Below are positions 59,582 to 64,000 of a DNA stretch of 64,000 nucleotides, piece by piece (positions within the stretch are counted from its first letter, which is position 1; the number at the start of each line of letters is the position of its first letter). The stretch comes from Croceicoccus mobilis. GTDB lineage: Bacteria > Pseudomonadota > Alphaproteobacteria > Sphingomonadales > Sphingomonadaceae. The notes below the pieces were generated by a model. The model made no database searches and was not told the origin of the DNA. It saw only the letters and a list, made by a program, of their open reading frames with translations. The stretch spans positions 19,176 through 83,175 of the forward strand of contig NZ_LYWZ01000007.1 of assembly GCF_001661965.1 (NCBI RefSeq), read 5' to 3'. Both the position numbers and the translations under genes were made by a program.

Positions 59582-59800
59582 TCACGCATTTTCGAGTTCC
59601 GCTAGGACGGTCTCGACGTGGACTGGCGGGACGAACCAGGCACGGTATTTCGGTTTCCAGGCTGCGCGTCCTTTGAGGATGTCGGCAACGAGGTCGGCTT
59701 GCTCCGATCGAGGCGGGCTCCAGACCGAAATGTCGCCGTTTTCGAAACGGGTTATCCAGACAGGGCCGAGGCTCGTTTCGATCTGTGATTTGTCGCTCAT
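59582..59800 (-). CDS. Small protein, unknown
   Basis: About 72 residues from the ATG at 59800 (MSDKSQIETSLGPVWITRFENGDISVWSPPRSEQADLVADILKGRAAWKPKYRAWFVPPVHVETVLAELENA). Compact with several Trp; resembles small plasmid proteins of the leading region. No family recognised. Stops within one base of the AT-rich operator stretch. Confidence 0.5.
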   Translation of the reverse strand: MSDKSQIETSLGPVWITRFENGDISVWSPPRSEQADLVADILKGRAAWKPKYRAWFVPPVHVETVLAELENA

Positions 59801-59832
59801 GGAGCAGATGTTTGCTGCGGCGCCCATTATCG

Positions 59833-60171
59833 TCAAGCTTTCCGGGCAAGCCTGGCTGATTTCAGGTGATATGCGGTGATGGCATTGTTTTGCCGCGCTA
59901 GTTTGCGTTCGAGAGCGGCAAGCTCATTGTGACGCTCTCCCAGCTTCGTGGTTGTCCAGTGTCGATAGGAGTTCTCGTGTGCGCTGGTCCAGCTGGTCGA
60001 GTGCCTGCCGTGGGTATACGGCAGGGCTTTGCTGGACCGGACAATGGATTCGGCTTCGCGTTGGGCGGCATTGCGGATCATCAGAATACGGCTCGCGGTT
60101 TCGTCCCGGCGTTGTCGCATTCGCTTCAGGTCGGGCTGTGTCACAGCGACCACCGGGGAGCAGTGAGCCAT
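59833..60171 (-). CDS. Small helical protein, unknown
   Basis: A 112-residue basic protein (KRMRQRRDETASRILMIRNAAQREAESIVRSSKALPYTHGRHSTSWTSAHENSYRHWTTTKLGERHNELAALERKLARQNNAITAYHLKSARLARKA). Strongly helical, probably DNA- or RNA-interacting. Start ATG at 60171 overlaps the end of its upstream neighbour. No family recognised. Confidence 0.45.
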   Translation of the reverse strand: MAHCSPVVAVTQPDLKRMRQRRDETASRILMIRNAAQREAESIVRSSKALPYTHGRHSTSWTSAHENSYRHWTTTKLGERHNELAALERKLARQNNAITAYHLKSARLARKA

Positions 60172-60476
60172 TCGGGCTCGTCGGCGGCGATGACTGCAGG
60201 GGCGTTCGCGGCCTCCCGGGGAGTGAACACCGTGGCGTCAGCGAGGCGGCCAAATCCTGTTTCGTTGTTCCAGAAAAGGAGGCCGTCTTCGGCATCGCGC
60301 GTGGTTAGCACGAGCGGACGATCGTCTTCTGAAACGGCGTGTTGGAGTTCGCGGTCGAGCATGTGGCTCGTTGAGCGGAAGAGAACGTCGTCCTGTGTGA
60401 CGATAACATATCCGCCGCCGAGTTCGTCGGGACGAAGTTTCGAGCAGGTGAATGCGTAGGCGAAGCCCGTGGGCAA
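60141..60476 (-). pseudogene. Protein truncated at its 5' end by the transposon (unknown)
   Basis: The frame starts with TTG (60476) as annotated, but reads open to the very edge of the transposon left end (60493), giving ALPSAL before the present start. The element then adds a stop within a few codons. The remainder (PTGFAYAFTCSKLRPDELGGGYVIVTQDDVLFRSTSHMLDRELQHAVSEDDRPLVLTTRDAEDGLLFWNNETGFGRL) is a soluble unknown protein. It may be the 3' part of a gene whose beginning lies beyond the transposon. Confidence 0.45.
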
Positions 60477-60493
60477 CGCGCTCGGAAGGGCGG

Positions 60494-60559
60494 TGTCGCG
60501 TTGCCCTTAAATCTGAGACACGACGCGTTCGGGGATATTTTTTGCCCTTAATTATGAGA
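60494..60559. repeat. Transposon left end with two transposase-binding repeats
   Basis: The terminal repeat at 60494-60519 (TGTCGCGT T GCCCTTAAATCTGAGA) and an inner repeat at 60541-60559 (TTTGCCCTTAATTATGAGA) lie in the same orientation. The stop codon of the TniB-TniQ gene falls inside the inner repeat. Confidence 0.85.
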
Positions 60560-62218
60560 TTCCACTGCCATCGCGCCTATGCTTTTCGCGCGCTGCCGGG
60601 CGATGTAAACAACCGCGGCAAGCAGACGTGGCTCCTTATCGAAGGCGCGCAATAGAGCAACCCTTGCATAGTCGTCGATGCCGGAGCTTGAGATGGCCGC
60701 TTTGACCAGTGGACGGGATTGGGCTGCATCAATTGCAGCAAGGCCAAACAGCCTTACTTCCAGCCTGTGGCCCTGAAGAGCGTATAACGGATCTCCGCGG
60801 AAGGCCTTTAATGATATGGCAAAGGTGACCGCGCGCATTGCGCGCCGAAATTGCTTGGAGCTGCGTAATCGCGCGGCGTATTCAAGCCGCGCGGCGCCGT
60901 TGCGCGCACGATTTATCAGCTTTTCGGGCATCTGTTCGCCACTGGCCTTGCCGAGCGTCGGCACAAGTCTCGTCCCACAAACCTGGCAGTCGAATGCCCA
61001 GGCTCGCCTCCAATGCTTGAGCGAAAGGCCCTCTCTGGAACATTGCAGGCAATGCTGGAATGGTATCTGGGCCGTCAGCGAGGCTTCTCGTGTCGTCATT
61101 GCTGGGAAGGTCAAAGATCGCACAACATCTGGGTCAATCCGTGCGGCGTTGGCAATCTTCGCCGCCGCAGCCGCGTCGACGTTGAAGTTCAAGGCGGTGC
61201 CATGCGCGGTATCGATTCTGAGATGAGCCAGTAGTTCCGCATCATCACAGTAGTTGGCCGCCGCCAGCCTAGACAACCAACCTGACAACAACTCGTCGGG
61301 CAGCGGCGCGACAGTCTTGGGCAGCGGGTGCGGCTTCACACCCCGGACTTCTCGAGCCGCCGATGGGGGGTTCGCATGGCGCGACCAAACCGGCGTCCAT
61401 TTTGCGATTGCGTCATCGGTGATGCATTCATCACCTGTGACAATGGCGTCGATGGAAAGATCCTTGATCAGGGCGAAGATGCGCGAGGTCACCCCGCCGG
61501 TCAGCGCAAGTATCTGCTTTAGTGACTTGACCTTCAGATTGGATTTCTTCTCGAGGGGCATTGCCGCGATGAGTGTCTGGATCATGTCCGAGAACTCGGC
61601 GTCGTCGCGCCAGTTTGGAAGGTGATGTTCGTCCAGCCGCCTGGCAAGCTGGATATCACCACGGATGGCATCGACGGCCTCGCTGACCCCCAGGCAGACC
61701 AGCGACACTTCGAGTTCATTGCTGAGATACCGCAGAACATTGAGAAAGCGGCGCTGTTCGCGGTGGGTCCCGGCCAAGAGGTTGTGGACTTCGTCGATCA
61801 TGATCATCCGCAGGCCAAGGTCGCGCAAGAGCGCGACGACACGGACTTCGAGGGAGGCCACATTTTGAGCGCGCGCGCTCAGTGCCGTGGCCGGTGCCCC
61901 GACGGTCGCCAGGATGTGCAGATAGAACCGTCGTTCGTCGGGAGCTGGTGGTGCTTGTAACAGTAACAGCGGCGTTCGCGTAATTCCCGATGCTGGGTCA
62001 TATTCCGGTGCATATCTGCGCGAAAGATTGCGGGCGATCATCGTCTTTCCGATCCCGGACGCGCCATGCACAAGAAGGCCAGGCATACGGGTTTGCCTTG
62101 GCGCTTCGATCATACACTGCAAACGGTCCAGAACTTGTTCGGCCCGCGGAAAGCCAATCCAGATATCCGATTGAATGAGGGTGATCCGACCGTCTTCCTC
62201 TGTTTTTCCTGCCCTCAA
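60548..62218 (-). CDS. TniB-TniQ fusion: AAA+ ATPase plus zinc-finger target protein
   Basis: About 556 residues from a TTG at 62218, placed one base after the transposase stop with GGAG-type sequence upstream; a GTG at 62335 would overlap the transposase by 116 bases. The N-terminal part is a TniB/TnsC ATPase: Walker A HGASGIGKT, Walker B RMIMIDEVHNLL, and LARRLDEHHLPNW near the usual arginine. From about residue 300 on, PLPDELLSGWLSRLAAANYCDDAELLAHL begins a TniQ domain, whose zinc motif is seen in HCLQCSREGLSLKHWRRAWAFDCQVCGTRL. The two proteins are usually separate genes in Tn5053, Tn402 and Tn7-like elements. Function: target selection and activation of the transposase. Confidence 0.85.
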   Translation of the reverse strand: MRAGKTEEDGRITLIQSDIWIGFPRAEQVLDRLQCMIEAPRQTRMPGLLVHGASGIGKTMIARNLSRRYAPEYDPASGITRTPLLLLQAPPAPDERRFYLHILATVGAPATALSARAQNVASLEVRVVALLRDLGLRMIMIDEVHNLLAGTHREQRRFLNVLRYLSNELEVSLVCLGVSEAVDAIRGDIQLARRLDEHHLPNWRDDAEFSDMIQTLIAAMPLEKKSNLKVKSLKQILALTGGVTSRIFALIKDLSIDAIVTGDECITDDAIAKWTPVWSRHANPPSAAREVRGVKPHPLPKTVAPLPDELLSGWLSRLAAANYCDDAELLAHLRIDTAHGTALNFNVDAAAAAKIANAARIDPDVVRSLTFPAMTTREASLTAQIPFQHCLQCSREGLSLKHWRRAWAFDCQVCGTRLVPTLGKASGEQMPEKLINRARNGAARLEYAARLRSSKQFRRAMRAVTFAISLKAFRGDPLYALQGHRLEVRLFGLAAIDAAQSRPLVKAAISSSGIDDYARVALLRAFDKEPRLLAAVVYIARQRAKSIGAMAVESHN

Positions 62219-62219
62219 T

Positions 62220-63869
62220 TCACCATCTCTCCACCTTGAACAATGGGCGCGATGTATCACCCGTATCGATCGCGCGCAGCCCTTCGGTTGTTGAGACGGC
62301 CGAGTTGGCGCCCTCCAATGTCCCTTTTCTTTCACGGGATCGGCGTTCGGCCCTCGTCAGGCTCCGGCTTTCAGACTCGATTTGGCGTTGCTGTCGGATC
62401 AGCTCAGCCAGGACCAGCTCATTGGACCCGGACTTGCCAAGGGCACGGGCATTCCTCATGGCTTCGCGATATTCCCAGAGCGACACAGGCGGAATTTCCA
62501 GGTTTCGGTACCGAGCTTCGACGTATCGGTCATTATCCAGTTCGACCCAGATCACCGAGAGGTCGCGAGGGTCGTAGCGGACGACCACCTTTCCATCCCC
62601 GCGCCCGATGTGGCCTGCAAGCGCATCGGACCAGTACCGTATCTGGAACAGATGGATGCCGTCACGCCTGACCTTGCGCAGTTCACTTGGCAGAAAGCTC
62701 ACCCGAAAGGCTTCAATCTCGAAGGGGATATCGCCCATCATTTGCTCTGAGAGCGCCTCCCATTTGGCAACGGGCGTGCAGCCAAGACTTGAATGAATGC
62801 TGTTGTTGTAGCGGCAGATTTCCAGAGCAAACCAGCGATCGAAGTCGCTTAAGGTCATCGTGGCCATGCCCTCGGCGTCATAGTCGCCCTTGGCCACGAC
62901 CGAGGATTGCGTTGTTCCAGGCAACAGGTGCACGGCCCCCATCATCGTGCCGATCAATCGTTCGATGTGCCCTCCGAAATGAGGACTGCCTGGCGGCCGA
63001 TAGACCAGATCGATCCCCCATTCTGCACATGCCGACCGAAAGGCATGCGACCGGAAATCGCGCCCGTTATCGACGTGGATGCTATGCGGTTTACCCTGCG
63101 CGGGCCAAGGAACATTGCGCACCAATTCCGCCAGAAGTTCCGCCTTGGGGGCCACAGCCTGTGTCAGGCAAAGCGCCACCGACAGACGCGAAGGTGCCTC
63201 GAGAGAGGTGTAATATCCGGTCACCATCCGCGTTGCGACGTCGATCGCCAGCGTGACCCAAGGCCGCCCAATTGGTTTGCGTTCAAAACTGTCGACGAGA
63301 ATGATGTCCGCAGGCGTATGGTCGATTTGCACGACCTCCAGTGGCCGGTTTGCCTTGTTGTCGCCTACGACCGGCGCAAATTTCTGGCGGGCCGCCTTTG
63401 CGCCTTCGCGTGCCTTGGCAATTTCACGGGCATCCATTGCATCCAGCCTGCGCTGAACCGTCCGACGTGTCGGCGGTTGCAAGCCCTGCTGCCAGCACGC
63501 GCTTCGGATTTCTGTCACGATGCGCGACAGGCTTGGGCGTTCCCGCCGTAAGAAATAACGGCGAAGATGTTCTTCGATCACCGCTTCCACCTTGCCGGAT
63601 ATCAAGGTTGTACCAGTCGGGCGGCCCCGTTTCCGAGAAGCCAGCGCGCTGGTGCGCCCACCCTCTTCGGCCAGACGCTTTATCCAGCGCCAGACAGTCG
63701 CCCTGCTGACACCAAGCTCCCAAACGGCGTCATTGATGCCACTTTCCAGACTGCCAGTTCCTTTGAGATATGCCTGAACAAGCGGACGCAGAACGGCCGC
63801 CCTGCGCGCCTCCTCAGCACCAGCGGCAACGAAGTCTTCGCGATCATCATCCATCAATATTTGCCACAC
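62220..63869 (-). CDS. DDE transposase (TniA/TnsB-like)
   Basis: A 549-residue protein from a GTG at 63869, or 544 from the ATG at 63854. An N-terminal helix-turn-helix part (NDAVWELGVSRATVWRWIKRLAEEGG and onward) precedes the integrase core with D in VVQIDHTPAD, D in HVDNGRDF and E in GGHIERLIGTM; the last two are separated by 35 residues (DD35E). A Mu-type C-terminal domain follows. It cuts and joins the ends seen at 60494 and 64000. Its stop is one base from the fusion gene start. Confidence 0.92.
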   Translation of the reverse strand: MWQILMDDDREDFVAAGAEEARRAAVLRPLVQAYLKGTGSLESGINDAVWELGVSRATVWRWIKRLAEEGGRTSALASRKRGRPTGTTLISGKVEAVIEEHLRRYFLRRERPSLSRIVTEIRSACWQQGLQPPTRRTVQRRLDAMDAREIAKAREGAKAARQKFAPVVGDNKANRPLEVVQIDHTPADIILVDSFERKPIGRPWVTLAIDVATRMVTGYYTSLEAPSRLSVALCLTQAVAPKAELLAELVRNVPWPAQGKPHSIHVDNGRDFRSHAFRSACAEWGIDLVYRPPGSPHFGGHIERLIGTMMGAVHLLPGTTQSSVVAKGDYDAEGMATMTLSDFDRWFALEICRYNNSIHSSLGCTPVAKWEALSEQMMGDIPFEIEAFRVSFLPSELRKVRRDGIHLFQIRYWSDALAGHIGRGDGKVVVRYDPRDLSVIWVELDNDRYVEARYRNLEIPPVSLWEYREAMRNARALGKSGSNELVLAELIRQQRQIESESRSLTRAERRSRERKGTLEGANSAVSTTEGLRAIDTGDTSRPLFKVERW

Positions 63870-63884
63870 GAAGCTGCGAACCCT

Positions 63885-64000
63885 GTCTCAGGTTTAAGGG
63901 CAAAAATATCGGATTTAAAGGCAAAATATCATATTTAAGGGCAAAGCAAGGCCGTTGATTTCGTTGGATTTCTCATCTCACAATTAAGGGCTACGCGACA
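63885..64000. repeat. Transposon right end with four transposase-binding repeats
   Basis: Read on the opposite strand, four related repeats occur: terminal (64000-63976), 63945-63927, 63926-63907 and 63906-63885. The asymmetry of two versus four repeats resembles the left and right ends of Tn7-like elements. Confidence 0.85.

Larger units (their letters stand above)
60494..64000. mobile_element. Complete two-gene Tn7/Tn5053-type transposon with fused TniB-TniQ
   Basis: Terminal inverted repeats begin TGTCGCGTTGCCCTTAA on the left and, read inward from the right end, TGTCGCGTAGCCCTTAA; the left end begins at 60494 and the right end is exactly the last base of the window. Six internal repeats of the TTTGCCCTTAAATNTGAGA type (two left, four right, including both termini) form asymmetric transposase-binding arrays. 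Only two genes are present, the DDE transposase and a TniB-TniQ fusion. The five bases before the left end are GGCGG; the target duplication on the right is outside the window. Confidence 0.85.

Noticed and set aside
60494..64000. CRISPR-associated transposon
   Set aside because: Transposase and TniB-TniQ are present, but no Cas12k, Cascade genes or repeat array lie inside the ends; the element has only two genes.

Overview
The window reads as about 60 kb of a conjugative plasmid backbone (or a very plasmid-like integrative element) from a high-GC alphaproteobacterium. The gene set fits a sphingomonad best: an F-type type IV secretion operon, a MobF/TrwC-type relaxase, a RepC-family initiator, a MucR/Ros regulator, a strawberry-notch-type protein, and DUF736, DUF2493 and DUF2726 proteins. 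The organism call is inferred from gene content. No rRNA, tRNA or CRISPR array was seen.

Layout. 1-2.1 kb: a strawberry-notch/N6-methylase protein that runs off the left edge, and a CHC2/Toprim primase-like protein. 2.2-3.4 kb: a ParF/ParG-like partition locus behind a phased repeat array. 3.5-6.1 kb: a lytic transglycosylase and a RepC initiator whose leader carries a candidate antisense RNA. 6.4-7.8 kb: small DNA-binding regulators. 7.87-7.99 kb: six 12-bp sites spaced two helical turns apart, followed by a 19-kb transfer operon (traA-L-E-K-B-dsbC-V-C-orf-trbI-S26 peptidase-W-orf-U-trbC-N-wHTH-F-H-G) in which most genes overlap or nearly touch. 28-34 kb: two convergent GntR/FCD-type regulators, a tyrosine recombinase, a cluster of helix-turn-helix, membrane and nuclease genes, a Ner-like regulator and a MucR regulator. 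34-40 kb: exported, membrane and unknown proteins. 40-46.6 kb: traI, traD, a ribbon-helix-helix protein, a hairpin-rich oriT candidate and a small coiled-coil protein. 46.7-60.5 kb: an accessory array of small minus-strand genes (SSB, DUF2493, DUF736, a nucleotidyltransferase-fold protein, a Phd/MazF-like toxin-antitoxin pair) separated by long GC-rich structured repeats. 60494-64000: a complete two-gene Tn7/Tn5053-type transposon, with both ends visible, that encodes a DDE transposase and a TniB-TniQ fusion.

How it works together. RepC, the antisense RNA and the ParFG-like locus would maintain the replicon. The tra operon builds the pilus and channel. TraI, TraD and the ribbon-helix-helix protein process and deliver DNA from an oriT near 45.7 kb. 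The 46.7-60 kb genes resemble the leading-region cargo of other plasmids.

The observations most worth a second look are: (i) the 203-bp repeats at 48.7-49.7 and 51.3-52.0 kb, which fold into hairpins whose stems change in a compensatory way between copies; (ii) the compact transposon with fused TniB and TniQ; (iii) the 22-bp-phased site array before traA; and (iv) the candidate antisense RNA before repC.
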